This document shows, in pieces, positions 21,844 to 33,670 of a stretch of 64,000 nt of DNA. Each line of letters begins with the position of its first letter. The first letter of the stretch is position 1. This stretch comes from Lineus longissimus (lineage: Eukaryota; Nemertea; Pilidiophora; Heteronemertea; Lineidae), in contig NC_088311.1 of NCBI RefSeq assembly GCF_910592395.1, forward strand, positions 7,692,501-7,756,500. The letters are read 5' to 3'. The notes below the pieces were generated by a model. It was not told where the DNA came from. It made no database searches and saw only the letters and a program-made list of their open reading frames with translations. Made by a program: the position numbers and the translations under genes.

Positions 21844-21998
21844 TCAGATTCTGTTCATGATCTTGGTTGGGGTAATAGAGTCATTTATAGGCTGCTTCAT
21901 CTCAACGAGAATGCAGCCACATGTACAAACGTATCGCCATTCCATTATTATCCAGTTCTCCTTATCCTGGGCATCACTTTTCTCAGCTAGTGCTTTAG
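21844..21998 (-). CDS. Candidate exon, charged and Cys-containing
   Basis: Minus strand, excellent acceptor (GTTCGATCTAATTGCTTCAG), two bases, then 50 codons: KALAEKSDAQDKENWIIMEW, RYVCTCGCILVEMKQPINDS and ITPTKIMNRI before TGA. The composition is convincingly coding. The run RYVCTCGCILVEM is distinctive, but I cannot tie it to a family. No unambiguous donor is present, so it may be a terminal exon or end at an internal GTTGAG. Confidence 0.52.
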
Positions 21999-22174
21999 CT
22001 GAAGCAATTAGATCGAACAGAAAACATGTCAGAATAGGATAAACTTGCATGACAGTGTTTACTTAGCTTTTTTAGATAGATGCATTGAAAGAGCAAGTCA
22101 GTGGAGAGACTTTGGTGAAGAGCAACAGAAAAAAATAAAAGCTTCATTTTTGCTGAGGTTGTATGCGTGAAGTA

Positions 22175-22259
22175 CAGTGGAACCTCGGTCGGCGACCACC
22201 CCGGTAACTGACCATTCAACCTCGGTCCCATGAGTGGTCGTGTTACCAGGGTTCCACTG
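22175..22259. mobile_element. Pogo-like miniature element, 85 bp
   Basis: Inverted ends CAGTGGAACCTCGGT and ACCAGGGTTCCACTG, preceded by TA. This is the common end type of pogo-like MITEs in animals. The expected right-hand TA is mutated (TC). It interrupts an apparent 118-codon minus-strand frame, which is therefore not a gene. Confidence 0.75.
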
Positions 22260-22973
22260 TCGTCTCTTGTTACACTCTGACCTCCTCTGCTAACTGAAGC
22301 GACACCACTAGTCGCTTTTTGACACATTTTCATCAGACATGTCAAAGGCAAATTACGATCGGCGACTATACACCTTAGATTGGGTCTAAGCCTTTAATAT
22401 GTTTTTCTGCTCTGATAATAACTATGATATGAAAAACCTTCAAAGGTCAACACCCAATTTAAACTTGGATTAAGACGGGCTATTGATATTTGCGGAAATG
22501 AGATGATGCTCCACTGCCCAGCCTCCACCTAATTAGCAGTAAAATATAATGTGGCGCAAATATCCAATCTCACAGTCGAGAAGGAATATTCATATCGCCC
22601 CTGATCTGTATGTGAATCTGACGACTCTTAAGAAATGGTCGGCATTTGGATAATTATCCATTTTTGTATGACTAACTCCAGAGAAATGAAGTCCATTGAT
22701 TACTAGTACCTGACACTATTGAGTTTTAACCCATGGTGAGATCTGGTGATGGGGTTATCAACTTTGGCGGTGCTTCTAAGCTTTGTGGGCTTCAGAAGAT
22801 CAGACAAGGGATTGCGATGTGCGATAAGTTGGTGAGGATTTGACGATGAGTTTAGCTAGGATCGATGGAGTAATGACAAATTGTAATAGGTATTGTCAGC
22901 TGGAGTCAAATTATTCTGAACTACATTTTACCAAACCTTTGTAGGGGCAGACCATGCACAAATTTAACAATTC

Positions 22974-23192
22974 TAGACAGGGACAAGCCCAACAGAATGA
23001 GCACAATTTGTTCAGGAATCATCAGTTACAGACAGGGCAAAGCTACACAAGAATGTGCACAACTGTTCAGGAAACCACAGTTACAAATAGGGACAAGCTA
23101 TACCCAAATGAGCATAACATCAGTTAACTACAGACATGGACAAGCTATACTAGAATGAGAATAACTCTACGAAACATCAGTTGCAAGTGCAC
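22974..23192. repeat. Degenerate minisatellite, about 55 bp x 4
   Basis: Units begin near 22974, 23029, 23084 and 23131, with shared cores AGACAGGGACAAGC, AGAATGAGCACAA and CATCAGTTAC. The period is 55 bp, with one unit shortened to 47 bp. Copies are roughly three-quarters identical by eye. Confidence 0.8.
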
Positions 23193-23600
23193 ATGGACTT
23201 GTCTGCTCTCCCAGTCATCATATCACAACTATCGACAAAGTAAAAAGTTGCTTTTGAACATCAAAAGCTAAGAACCCCAGATGAAACTCTTTTGTTAAGA
23301 CTGACTGAACACAAAACAAGTCTGAACTGACAGGAAATCATTAAGGTGATTTGTCAATAATCATATGAAGTTGTGGGAATAAGAAAAGAGGATTTTTATT
23401 GACAGATAACACCATCTTCCATGTTGGTTAATGATGTCTTCAGGGAATCGATCAGCGCCATCGTTAATCAGTTTCTTTTACTGAAGTTGTCAATAATATG
23501 TTCTGCAAAGCGAAATTCATCACAGAAGGCCAGTGCAATATGTTAGCTCAGGGTGGAGCTGATGCCAAACTGGCCCTGGTATGTGTTGGACCAGAAGTAC

Positions 23601-23658
23601 CTCAATCAACTGCAGAGTAATTTTTGAATTTATTGCATCAACGATGAAAGCAACAGAT
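23601..23658 (-). CDS. Candidate internal exon, 58 bp
   Basis: Minus strand, acceptor GTTACACTTCTCTTAAG, donor GTACTT. One base then SVAFIVDAINSKITLQLIE. It lies within a 92-codon frame that stays open on both sides, so the exon could be longer. The plus strand over the same bases is also partly open. Confidence 0.3.
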
Positions 23659-23859
23659 CTTAAGAGAAGTGTAACTTTACTCAAAACCCTTCCCAAGGTT
23701 CGATATTGGGTTTTCTTCCAAACCCAATCAAATGGTAACAGTGTTAAAATCATACCAATGTCCAAAATCAGTTGACCAAGAACATGCAACAGCATCAACA
23801 GAAATGTAAATTCTTTTGATGTGCAACTTGCAATAAGATTAACATCAACATAACCTTAA

Positions 23860-24240
23860 CATTATGACTTTGTAACACTGTTGAATCATCAATGATACCC
23901 TAACTAAGTTATCAACCAGACAGCAACAGCGACCAGACAGCAACAGTGAGTAAGACACCACAAAAGGTGATCATTTATTGCATTCCATAGGATATTTGAA
24001 CTTCCCCCAACCAAATGAACTTGTAACATAGTTAAATCACCCCAATTCTCAACACAAGTTTTATTGAAAAGACAGCAACAGACATGACAGAATAAATTCA
24101 ACCAAATTTCTTTTACACATATCCTTGATAAGAAATTTCGTTTAGTTAGAACTCAATCAACTAGCAACACGGTTGAATCACTCTGATGCCCTAAATCATG
24201 GTACTGACCCTGAAGAGCAACAGCATTCAAAGTAATTCAA
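23860..24240. repeat. Very degenerate tandem repeat, about 147-bp unit
   Basis: Three spaced copies of GTAACA(C/T)xGTTxAATCA followed about 45 bases later by AGACAGCAACAG or AGAGCAACAG (near 23871, 24018 and 24163). There is an additional ancestral-looking copy before 23860. The short CAGACAGCAACAG unit is itself duplicated near 23920-23945. Confidence 0.6.
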
Positions 24241-25262
24241 TGTAGATTTTTCTTACTAATTTAATATTGCGTTGATTCATCCCTCGCCATAACACCATTG
24301 ATACAAACTCTTCATTTCTTATTCACCAATTTCCCTGATTGCATGAATTCCGTCACTTCTTCAACAGACTGATCGAATCAGACTCCATCAGCAACCACTG
24401 CATGCTCACCATGCCACAAGCTAAACGCAAACTCATCGGATTATTCTTTTAGTGGTTTGCACCAAAGGCATGCTAAACACATGCGTTGGCTACACAATTA
24501 CCCACATTTATCCGCTATTTTTCAACCGAAGGCGACATCATTTAATACTGTGACTATTTACGATCGATGTACACCAATGTTGCGAAGAAACTCATGATTG
24601 TGGTACGTAGTTTCTTAAGACGTTCAATATTTTACATATTATTGCTCAACATTCGTCAAGACGGAGGATTAGGAACCACTCAAACAGTTTGATCAATTAA
24701 ATGACTGAGAAAGATAGCAGAGAAGAAGCATAATGATGCAACAATTGCTTATTGTAACCTAACGATAAATTTGGAATAAGTGTGATTAGCTAGTCATCAG
24801 CCCCAAGCTCACGTCATGTTAGATAAGAAGTCGAACTGTTACCAATTAAGGACTTGGCTAATGACCTTAAATAACCTTGCTGACTATCCTTTGACAACAT
24901 ATACCAATGACAAGCAAAAAAGGCAGGAATAATTTCCATCTTTTGTAATTGCTTTGGCTCCATAGAGAGTTCCATACTTATTACTGTAACTTTTAATGAG
25001 TATAAAGCAGTGGCTTGGCCATTCAACATATCAACATTAGATTTAAATTTGTAACAGTTGGAGATCAGACAGCCCATTAACTGCAACTCAATGATGAGAG
25101 CAAACCTCTGGAGTTTCAACCACATCCAATTTGATCCAGAAGTTTGGCAAGTTTCATCCACAGCATGAAGGTCATAGCCTTGTTATGGCTTGGTTTCAGG
25201 GACAGATGGCCACAGAGAAGTCAGGCAAATATCTTACATGCAATCTGATCTGACCAGATCAA

Positions 25263-25420
25263 ATGGTTCAAACAAGGAGTAGCACTTTCACCAAAACTTT
25301 CTCAAAGGCAGAACACATTCTGCAAAATAAAGAATGGTCCTATCCATTCAACGGTCAGTATCCTGAGGAAAATTCCCCTGTCAAGCCATCAATCGTATCT
25401 GATGATGCACCCATCTCGGA
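25263..25420 (+). CDS. First exon of candidate three-exon plus-strand gene
   Basis: ATG at 25263, 52 codons plus two bases, and a perfect donor GTGAGT at 25421. The peptide starts MVQTRSSTFTKTFSKAEHIL and continues QNKEWSYPFNGQYPEENSPV then KPSIVSDDAPIS, a Ser/Pro/acidic low-complexity region typical of disordered protein. Exit phase 2 matches the next exon (GA+T gives Asp). An AG just upstream of the ATG could make this an internal exon instead. No family is recognised. Confidence 0.48.
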
Positions 25421-25964
25421 GTGAGTGATTCCAGTCATGTCAAGATTGGACACAGATCATAATCTATGACTTGCGGCATTCTAACTCAGAGTTATCAGTA
25501 GCATTGAGCTAACGTAATTGTCCAGTGACCATCGATGAACTGGCACAGATTAGGCTTGGTCATTCAAGGAGCGCATTGATAAAATTTGTGCGGAATGCAG
25601 ATTTGCAACAGTGTTGCTTGTGACCCATGGCTCGAGTGTTTTTCCGTGGTTTTAGATTTTGATGATGTGATTATCCATGATCCCTGATTAGTCATGCCTC
25701 GTCTGCTTGAAGCAGCAGGTTACTGCCAAGGTCGGTAGACTCAAATAGCATGGATGACTCGGATTGTCGTTTCGGTCTTGCAAATTGCATGTTGTATTGG
25801 TCATGATATCTTCAAATGCTTTTACATGAATAAATGTTGTACTAATAGCTGCTGGGATGAGTTTCATGGGTAGTAGTCTGAGAAAGGGAAGAAATTATAA
25901 AAGTCGAACAAATATTAACAGCCCTTATAAGAAATGGCCAAATTGTCATCACTTAACTTTGTAG

Positions 25965-26009
25965 TCAGCCTTCTGCATGTTCTGAGAGAAAACCTCCTTT
26001 CTTCAACCG
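25965..26009 (+). CDS. Second exon of candidate plus-strand gene
   Basis: 45-bp exon, acceptor ...TCACTTAACTTTGTAG, donor GTGAAA. In the phase imposed by the first exon it reads QPSACSERKPPFFN, continuing the disordered composition. A different phase gives SLLHVLRENLLSST but does not fit the first exon. Confidence 0.38.
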
Positions 26010-26411
26010 GTGAAAGATGTTGTCAGCTCAAACCGACAATATCAATGTTTGTTTTTACTAATAAAGATTACTATAAGAAAGTAATCTTTGAAGAAAGACC
26101 AAGTACGCTAATTGTTCTTTCTATAGTATCTTGGTTAGTTAGTAACCACCATCTGACATGTCTTAGTAAAAGATTGCTCTTCGTTAGCACATAATGTAAA
26201 GTGATGACTAAGCAATTGTTCTCAATGAGCAAGGATCACAGGAGTGGCGTACCCACGTCAGATTTCATTAAAATTTAACCCTCAATTTCTAATGTCAATT
26301 TAAACAAAATCCAGCAGTAATCCCTTAGGATTTCTCAAGTAAATGATCATGACTGCCAAGGTAGTGGTATTTGATTAAACTCCGCAATTCTCGCTAGGCC
26401 GTCGTAATAAT

Positions 26412-26617
26412 TCACCTCTCGGCATCTATGAGATTCTTTGTGAAGCCGTTTTTAATTGATCTAGCGGTACTGCCAGCAGCTGCAACATCATCGGGAATTA
26501 AAACCAAATTGAAGTTGCCATCGGCTAGGGTCCAAGATGAAAGAGAGTATGGTGTACACTTCATTTCATTATCTGTCAATGGAACCTTTGTTCTTCGGCT
26601 CCCGGCTTTGGCTTCAG
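26412..26617 (-). CDS. Candidate terminal exon on minus strand
   Basis: Minus strand, acceptor TTTTCTCATATTGCAG, two bases, then 67 codons to TGA at 26412-26414. It begins EAKAGSRRTKVPLTDNEMKC and continues TPYSLSSWTLADGNFNLVLI, then PDDVAAAGSTARSIKNGF. It reads like a real protein and the acceptor is good. The plus strand is also open across it (66 codons). It lies inside the intron of the plus-strand three-exon model, so at least one of the two assignments may be wrong. Confidence 0.42.
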
Positions 26618-26730
26618 CTGCAATATGAGAAAAGACCCATTGACAGAAATGAGAGATTTTGAGGGTACCTCAGGGCTGTTAGGCGATCATACATGGACAT
26701 CCACATTGCAAATATCGGTGGCCATTCCAG

Positions 26731-26890
26731 TGAACAGCAGCTAAAGAAGGGATATAGAAACACACAGAAGGAGTACTCGAGGAGAGTAATTGGTCATTTG
26801 GTCATCATACAGAAATCAAGCATGCGACTTGGGTCAGAAGGGCAGGCTAAAAACTTCAAAGTGATAGAACTCAATAATGTGGTGGTGTAA
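26731..26890 (+). CDS. Third, terminal exon of candidate plus-strand gene
   Basis: Acceptor GGTGGCCATTCCAG, one base completing the codon left by the previous exon, then EQQLKKGYRNTQKEYSRRVI, GHLVIIQKSSMRLGSEGQAK and NFKVIELNNVVV to TAA. It is Lys/Gln/Arg-rich. With the two upstream exons the product would be about 120 residues: a disordered N-terminal half and a basic C-terminal half. Phase agreement over two junctions is the main support. Confidence 0.4.
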
Positions 26891-27099
26891 GAGTAGAGGT
26901 GATCAAGGCGAATCTACCCAACTCAATGGCCTTGCCGAGTCCTCAATCACTAAGATTGTCATGCCATGATTTCGAAATTAAGAAAGGTCGATCATACCCA
27001 TGTCAAATAAGGCAACTTTTGGAGAAGATTCCTATCAATTACATCCACCATCCCCATAATAACATAGATCTGGCCACATAATGGCCCATGACTGACCGA

Positions 27100-28600
27100 T
27101 ACCCATCTCAGCATCATTAGAAACCATTCAAGGGGAAGTGTATTATTCTTCAGCCTATTCTAAGTGAAGCTCAGTATCATAGAAATGGCCTTAGATCAAT
27201 GCTATATGAAGTCTTTCTTGCAATTTCATTATTTAACTTGAAAATGGCCTTGGAACTAGAAAACTCTCCTAATCTGACCTTCCCTCAGTTGTTTATTATT
27301 GCACGTAATCTATGTATATTACTGTGACTGAAAAGCGTCACCAAGGGAATCTGGAGAGATTTTGGGGAAAGGATCATGCAACTTGACCTTTTCTCAGTAT
27401 CTCACTATCCCTGCGACTGTTGTAAGAATTTCAACTATGTTTACCTTTGGATTGACCTAAGGGAACATCATACTGCAACTGACCCGATGACCTACATTCA
27501 GACATACTCTTAAATCTTAACCCAGAGAATAATCAGAAAGATAGATAGAACATGATCATGATGATCAGAAGCCTTGTGATATCAATTTTCCAGTATGTGG
27601 TCAGCGGTTCCCACACCAAACAAGGCACATGTCAGCCCAAAGACGCGCCCAGGTGATTAGTTAGCCTGATAGAGACATGAGTTAAGCACCGTGGTCTGTA
27701 TTAACAAGACAAGAAACGTCATCAACAAATAGGTCTGTATGGTCAGTTGATAAGGATTGATGACAGCTCTGATCATTATCTTCAACCATCTTCAGCTCGC
27801 ACATGGTAAATTGCCTTAAAGGATGGTTTTGATGATGACATGTCCGACAGAATGATCGCTTTTCATCTCCTGCTTTGAGAATAGGAGTGCGGTCAGACGG
27901 TTGTTATAGACTCATTTTGGCTACTCCCAACAACCAAATTTTCTTGCTTCTTTTTTGCTAAACGATTTTATTTTGGTGGAATATGAAATTTATTCCAGTT
28001 TTTCTATAAAAAGATACATTTTCATTTGGACATTCATGAAATAAGCAACATAGAATGCCCACGAAAATTCAGCAATTTATAGTATGATATGCCTGTATAC
28101 TTTGTAAAGTGTGCATAACTGGATTGAGTTGTATTTGGAAATGCACAGACTAAAGCATTACAGAACTAAGATCTAATAGAAAGTGACTGTTGTACCGTGC
28201 ACATAGTCCAACTGCAAATCCAATTGAGTGAAGCATGCGATCAAAAAATTGAGTTATCGAGGTAGCGGCAAGAACAAATGTTCAAAGTGATTTCAGACAT
28301 GTACTAACATGACAAAGAAATATTGTCATTGTATTTTCAGCAATTCCCAATCTGTTTTATCAATATGATTGTTGTAAGCACAGGTGTACAGCTTAGAGTA
28401 AAAAAACCAAGAGCACTTGAGAGTTGCAGCGATATTCCAAGGTCTGGTGTAGAATTGTACAAGAGTTAGTGCGAGTCTTCTAGTTTCAACGATGATCAGG
28501 AAGTCATGGTATAGCTTAGCCTGTGTGTCGATTTCTTAGTAGAAGTGATTTAAGATTGAAACTCTGGTTACCAGAATATCCTGCATGAGCGAGACATAGC
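27100..28600. other. Mostly empty stretch
   Basis: Only one small candidate stands out: plus 27594-27652, with a good acceptor (ATATCAATTTTCCAG) and donor GTGATT, open in all three frames (for example YVVSGSHTKQGTCQPKDAP). Otherwise nothing is recognisable. Confidence 0.3.
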
Positions 28601-28619
28601 AAGATGCCACATTTGTTAC

Positions 28620-28696
28620 ATGCATACTCTGATGAAGCTGATTTTTACAGTTTTTATCAAAATCACTCAAGTTAAGCAAACACCCACACCGATTTT
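28620..28696 (-). CDS. Candidate internal exon, Cys-rich
   Basis: Minus strand, very strong acceptor (CTGCTATAATTCTTCCATCAG), two bases then NRCGCLLNLSDFDKNCKNQL and HQSMH, donor GTAACA. Four cysteines in 25 residues suggest an extracellular module, but none is identified. The entry phase does not fit the exon at 28925-29032, so the two are not joined. Confidence 0.32.
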
Positions 28697-28924
28697 CTGA
28701 TGGAAGAATTATAGCAGATAGCATGGTACATGTAATCCTGCAATGCCTATGAGGTATGCATAAACGCAAGGTCAGACCTCAACCCAAACATGAAACCGAA
28801 CAACCCATCAAGGACACCCTCCTCGAGAATCCCGTGATTAAATTGTATGTATACCATGCTTATGATGTGAATGCCAGAAAAAGCCCCCTCAGGGCAACGG
28901 ACCCATAGAATATATCCAAATCAC

Positions 28925-29032
28925 CCCTATGGGAGAGACAGGCTTAGCATACGATGATTTCCCCAGACCTGGCCTGCCTCCGCTTAACACGACATAATTG
29001 GCATTGGAGTCACACTCAGAATGGCCATAGAC
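28925..29032 (-). CDS. Candidate internal exon, 108 bp
   Basis: Minus strand, outstanding acceptor (GAGTGCTTCCTGCGTTCCAG) and donor GTGATT, phase 0 at both ends. The peptide is VYGHSECDSNANYVVLSGGR and PGLGKSSYAKPVSPIG. The composition is clearly protein-like. If the donor is not used, the frame runs on about 12 codons to a stop. No family is recognised. Confidence 0.42.
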
Positions 29033-29493
29033 CTGGAACGCAGGAAGCACTCAGAGGGAGAATGAGCTGTGAAGATAGTCGCCATCGTCAGGAGCGGAAA
29101 TGCAACAGAAATCAACTCCTGAGCCCCTGGACGTGGCCATTAGCTTGCCGGAGGGGCAATTTCTTCCGAAATGACCACTAATGACCTGAAGTCCTTGCAG
29201 AGTTGAGTAAGCCAAATACTTCCCACTTTGGAGGAGTGGTGGTTTTCACACTTTTGAGAGTAACTGAAGTATTTCGGCAATGTTGGAGCAGTCTGAAAGT
29301 CGATTACAAGCAGAATTTGGCATGTCGTTATAACAGGTTTTAATTGGCCTCAAAAGTGAAAGGAAGAATGGCCACTCCCTTCCAAGTGATTGTACTTTTG
29401 CCTTGGACGATCTAGGGCCACCTGCTATGCCCCCTTTCAACATATACAATGACCACGAATGGTGTACGCCCTTAAGCTGTTTCCAAAACTGAC

Positions 29494-29697
29494 TTGATCT
29501 TCTGCTTCTGCTTCCCCTTAATTCCAATGCCTCCTCATCCTGGCGAAAATATTGCCGTTAACCTCAAGGCTTCCCTCCATAATCCATCGATTTCATATGA
29601 ACCTCGCCAAAGCTACAGATATTTCATGGATTCAAGGAATGCTATAGCCAGGGAAGGTCTTGCGGCACTTAATGAAATTGAATTCCAATGTCTCTGA
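29494..29697 (+). CDS. Candidate plus-strand coding segment
   Basis: An open frame ending at TGA with a convincing 3' part: ASLHNPSISYEPRQSYRYFM followed by DSRNAIAREGLAALNEIEF. An AG (CCTCAAG) at 29578 in phase 0 could be the acceptor, though the pyrimidine tract lies further upstream. The next frame (29708-29992, ending SGKLLKMNLLESNR) is also protein-like but in a different phase. On the minus strand, 29144-29351 is likewise open after an acceptor. Strand assignment in this kilobase is uncertain. Confidence 0.3.
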   Translation: MIFCFCFPLIPMPPHPGENIAVNLKASLHNPSISYEPRQSYRYFMDSRNAIAREGLAALNEIEFQCL

Positions 29698-29994
29698 TGA
29701 AGCTTAGATGTGCAAGGGGAAATGTTCAAAATATCGAAACCAACAAGACCCTTTAGCTACAACAAGAGCTCAATGGTGTTTCACTAACATCCAATTAAAT
29801 GATCCCCTGTATATAATACCAGCACAGGCGATAAAATCTATTGCTCAGAATCCATCCGAAGGATTCCATGAATACAAATATCGTAAATTCCTAGCCATCA
29901 TAACCGAAAAAGATCACAAATGGGATTTTTTTCCCCACGAACATGTCTCGGGCAAACTCTTGAAGATGAATTTGCTTGAAAGCAACAGATAGCA

Positions 29995-32180
29995 TTGATT
30001 TGTGATTGGCCAATTGTATGTTTTTGGGTGCAATACATCCATTTGAATAATATGGCGTTGTACATTATTTTCTGCCTGTGAGTGTGATTGATAATTTTGG
30101 GTTAAGAATATAGTTTATAACAAGATAGTGACTTCTTTGAGGTGAATGGTCTGTGGATGTGCCAAAAATCAATGTTTGGATGGACACCAAGGTTTTGGGA
30201 TAGAAAGTGGAATAATTTGGGATTCAGCTGAAAATGCCTGTCAGGGATTAGGGTAGGGCCACTTTTTATAACTGGACCTCTGGACAGGTACATGTACTCC
30301 CTTTTCCAGAAAGCATAAATAAACCCACTAGTTGTCTGATGGTAGGACCTTACCTCATGTAGACTATTCCTTGCTGAAAATCTACAAGATAAAATGAAAG
30401 AGCGGCTGGTGGTACCAAGTGATCACAGTAATGAGGAAGAATAACGAAAGCTCAAAATATCAAATAACAGATCACTCCCAAAGATGAATTTTAGAATGGA
30501 AAGGTGTTCAAATTGCCACACTGCAAGGTTGCTCAAGATGTTTCCACACTTTGACTCCAAATCCATTCAAATTGAAATACAAATATTTATCGGTGGAAGT
30601 TAAGTACTTTCACAACATGGACAGAACGGACAATTCTCTCGGTGTTTGTTGGCATTGGGCTAACAAATAGGTGGGACATGCCTTAGGTCTAACAATGCCT
30701 TGCCTTGAACAAATCTGAAATATTTGTAACAAACAAATTAAAGTGCCAATGCACCCCTCAAAGCAAGTTTGTTTAAATTCCAAATAGTCTTCATATCATG
30801 AAGAGAATGTAGGCCCTTGCATAATACCATGATATCAGTAAAAATTGACAAAGCCTCAACCCACAAATTAATAACTAATTATGGCATTTATTGTCACAAT
30901 AGACAATGGCTAAAAGCCTTTTAGATTTCATTGGTTTCGCTTGTTTGAACTTCAAACAATTGCCATTAATGAAAGCGATAACGTTGATGCACAGAAGACA
31001 TCAAACGCTTACATCAGAGCGGAAATTATATTTTTAGACATGCTTTGTATGAACATCAGCCTCTTCCTGAGAACATAAAGCGACAATCGGAAAACGTCAT
31101 CAGCAGCACAACAGGATTACTAAGCTAAAGCTTTAGGAAACACCCTCAGTCATTTTTCCTGGCGTCGCCGAGCTATTTTAAGCAAAGATTTTTCCCAATA
31201 TACCATTTTTGGATATAAATAACTGTATTAGGCTAAAAAATCTGTCACGCAGTGGGAAGTAAATGGTTCTCAAGACAGGGGAATACTCCAGAACTATTTT
31301 TGGAATCTTTTCTGATGGATTAGCATAATATAAGAAACCAGAGATCACTGGAGCTAAAAATAATGAAATCTTGCAAAATGTTGGTATTCTTTTCACTTTC
31401 GTAGATAATGACACCCAAAAAGGCAAGATTTTGGGAAGCAGGAAGTAACAATCAAATTTTTATTGTTGGTAAAATATTGCGAATTGTAACCTTAAATGGG
31501 GATCTGAGGCAGGTGTTTTGGGTCTGAGATCCCGGATTAGTCATCAAGATTCTGAGCAAGGGTGAACTACTTCTATAAGGTCATATCACTCATCGCATAT
31601 GATTTGTTAATATCTCTTATGATAGTCAAGGCTGAACTTAGATCCTGGCAGACGACTATTAACATAGCACATAGAGTACATGTAATAATATCATCATTCC
31701 ATCTCTCTACCTAAATGCCCAATGCAAATAGACCCCAAGGACAGATGGGCCTTCAGGTCATCCCTGTGGTGTCATTTGATTCTCCTCATCCCAATAACTT
31801 GGCCATAAAATTATCATCTTCCCATAAAGGGCTCATTATAACATTAGGTCCCTTGATATTTACCAGTTAGACCCTTCTTTCATTTCTTAAGACTCTTAAC
31901 TTACGAAATCCACCCTAGGGGTTTGACACCATGGGGGTCTGAAGGCTGTCCTCTAATCATTTGCCTAAAGCTAATTTTCAGTAGCAGACTTAATAAGTCT
32001 TAACCCTGAACATCTATTTAACTTTTCAGTCAAGGAAGGGGTGCATTTAGTGTCCCCTCAAGCTTAATACAGGGAGGTCCACAGGGCAAATAACAGCCAT
32101 GAATCAACTATTGATGATTAAGCCTGATGGTACCATCTTTTATAGAATACAGCTTAGTGTCATCAATGTGGACCCTTTCA
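29995..32180. other. Stretch without supported gene
   Basis: No exon pairing is convincing. A minus-strand acceptor at about 30.23 kb (GACAGGCATTTTCAG) opens a 41-codon frame (LNPKLFHFLSQNLGVHPNID), which I leave unannotated. The rest is AT-rich without repeats that I can see. Confidence 0.3.
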
Positions 32181-32181
32181 C

Positions 32182-32267
32182 TTGCAAGGTTCGACTATTC
32201 ACAGGTGGGGTGTGTTCGTAATGTCCATGATATCCATGATATCCATAATATTGCCTATGGCTTCCAC
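32182..32267 (-). CDS. Candidate exon with Tyr/Gly/His repeats
   Basis: Minus strand, strong acceptor (GTGGGCTACCTTCTGTGGCAG), donor GTGAAA. Two bases then GSHRQYYGYHGYHGHYEHTP and PVNSRTLQ. The YGYHGYHGHY run is encoded by a short tandem repeat (GATATCCAT on the plus strand). Gly/Tyr/His-rich tracts occur in structural and calcium-binding proteins, but no family is assigned. The plus strand also has an 85-codon frame here. Confidence 0.35.
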
Positions 32268-33080
32268 CTGCCACAGAAGGTAGCCCACAAGACACAACAG
32301 ATTACCCTTATTCAGATGATTCAGTCTTATCACTTAGAGAATGTGTATCTGATGGCACCTAAAGCAAGGAGTACACAGAGGTAAATATTGGTGAGATCAT
32401 GAGACATGACCATTTCCCAATCAGAGCTCCTAGCCTTATGCAACAAGAAGGGTGATGGATCTGTGGATTCATTACACACGTTGATCAGATGCTAACAGCC
32501 AACAACCCCAGTGGTCAGCTGAGGTCATCAAGTGACTTCCGTCAGCCATAGTACTGACAAAATTCATAGTTCATGGTTAAAATATCTACTCAAGGTAAAT
32601 TCCTGACTGCTTGCGACAAAAGAACTTTAATATCTTATCATCCCTGGTTATTGTGCACTTTTAGACTGTTCAAAACACAGCACTAAAGATATCTTGCAAG
32701 CATATTTGATTACAAAGCACTACAAAGTTACATCATTTAATTGAATTCCTTAAAATATACTTCATCAAATTGAAAACATCTGAGATAAAATGCACCAAAG
32801 GCAGTGCTAATGGCCATTAAAAGGAAACAGATGCAACTAAAAGTGCATCTAGTCATATGAAACAATGAGAGTACTATTACTACCACCATCACACAAGATC
32901 TTCAAAGCTGCAATTGACAATACCCCAAAGACAAGAAAGCTGAGGGGATATCCTAATGGTTGTCCAAGAAGTCCCTGAGGCAACGTCACATCATGAGGAG
33001 ATATTCACACATGTCACCCACTTTAATGACTTCTCAATGGCCTCTTGCCTTATTAGCAAAGAAGGGATAATGCCCAACCA

Positions 33081-33272
33081 TTGTTTCTAATGTTGCCTGG
33101 GGGAGAGGAGCACCACCCTCAGGGGTACTTTCAGTCAGATCATTGTCCTTCTGACCTTGATTGTGTAGAGCTGCCCCAGGCAGAACTCAAATGCAGGAGT
33201 ATGTATATAACCTCTCTTGATTTGAGCAAAGAGGGTATCCTTAAAAGAAATGAACAACCTCAATTACTTTAA
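33081..33272 (+). CDS. Weak candidate coding segment
   Basis: Plus-strand frame with acidic, Cys-containing content: GYFQSDHCPSDLDCVELPQA and ELKCRSMYITSLDLSKEGIL. A donor-like GTATCC follows SLDLSKE. The upstream acceptor is not clear. It may be coding, but nothing identifies it. Confidence 0.25.
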   Translation: MFLMLPGGEEHHPQGYFQSDHCPSDLDCVELPQAELKCRSMYITSLDLSKEGILKRNEQPQLL

Positions 33273-33499
33273 CCCCACAGTCTAGCTTCAATGAGCTCTC
33301 CATTGATGGCACTTTCTTATAAAGGTCGAAAAAGGAAGGGGTCCCTCAGGCCCTGCCATTGTTAATATGAGTGTCGCCTGGGGGTAGATGAGTAAGATCC
33401 CTAGGTTTAAACATATAGCTTTCGAGATCATTGCCCAGCCAAAACTGCTATGGCCTCAGGACATTGCTGATGTAAGGTAGTGGCAAAGTGTTACCTAGA

Positions 33500-33670
33500 C
33501 AAACATCCAAAATGAACATCAGTGCCTGTCTAATCTAAAGTAGTGGGTTCAACTCCTGGTGAGTGTACATCTTCATGTGATAGAGTGGGAGACTCTCACT
33601 GACAGTATAGACTTCCTCTAGGGTTTCTGGTTTCCTCCAACAGATCACCAAAAACTGTTTACAGAGCTGA
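33500..33670 (+). repeat. SINE-like remnant
   Basis: Contains a good RNA polymerase III B box (GGGTTCAACTCCTGG near 33547). About 80 bases later comes TAGGGTTTCTGGTTTCCTCC, a phrase typical of the body of invertebrate tRNA-derived SINEs. The A box is not recognisable and the ends are lost. Confidence 0.45.

Noticed and set aside
21995-22351. 118-codon minus-strand frame
   Set aside because: It crosses the 85-bp pogo-like element at 22175-22259, so continuity of the frame is accidental.
24814-25161. 115-codon minus-strand frame
   Set aside because: Composition is partly protein-like but no donor/acceptor pair fits, and the length is expected by chance.
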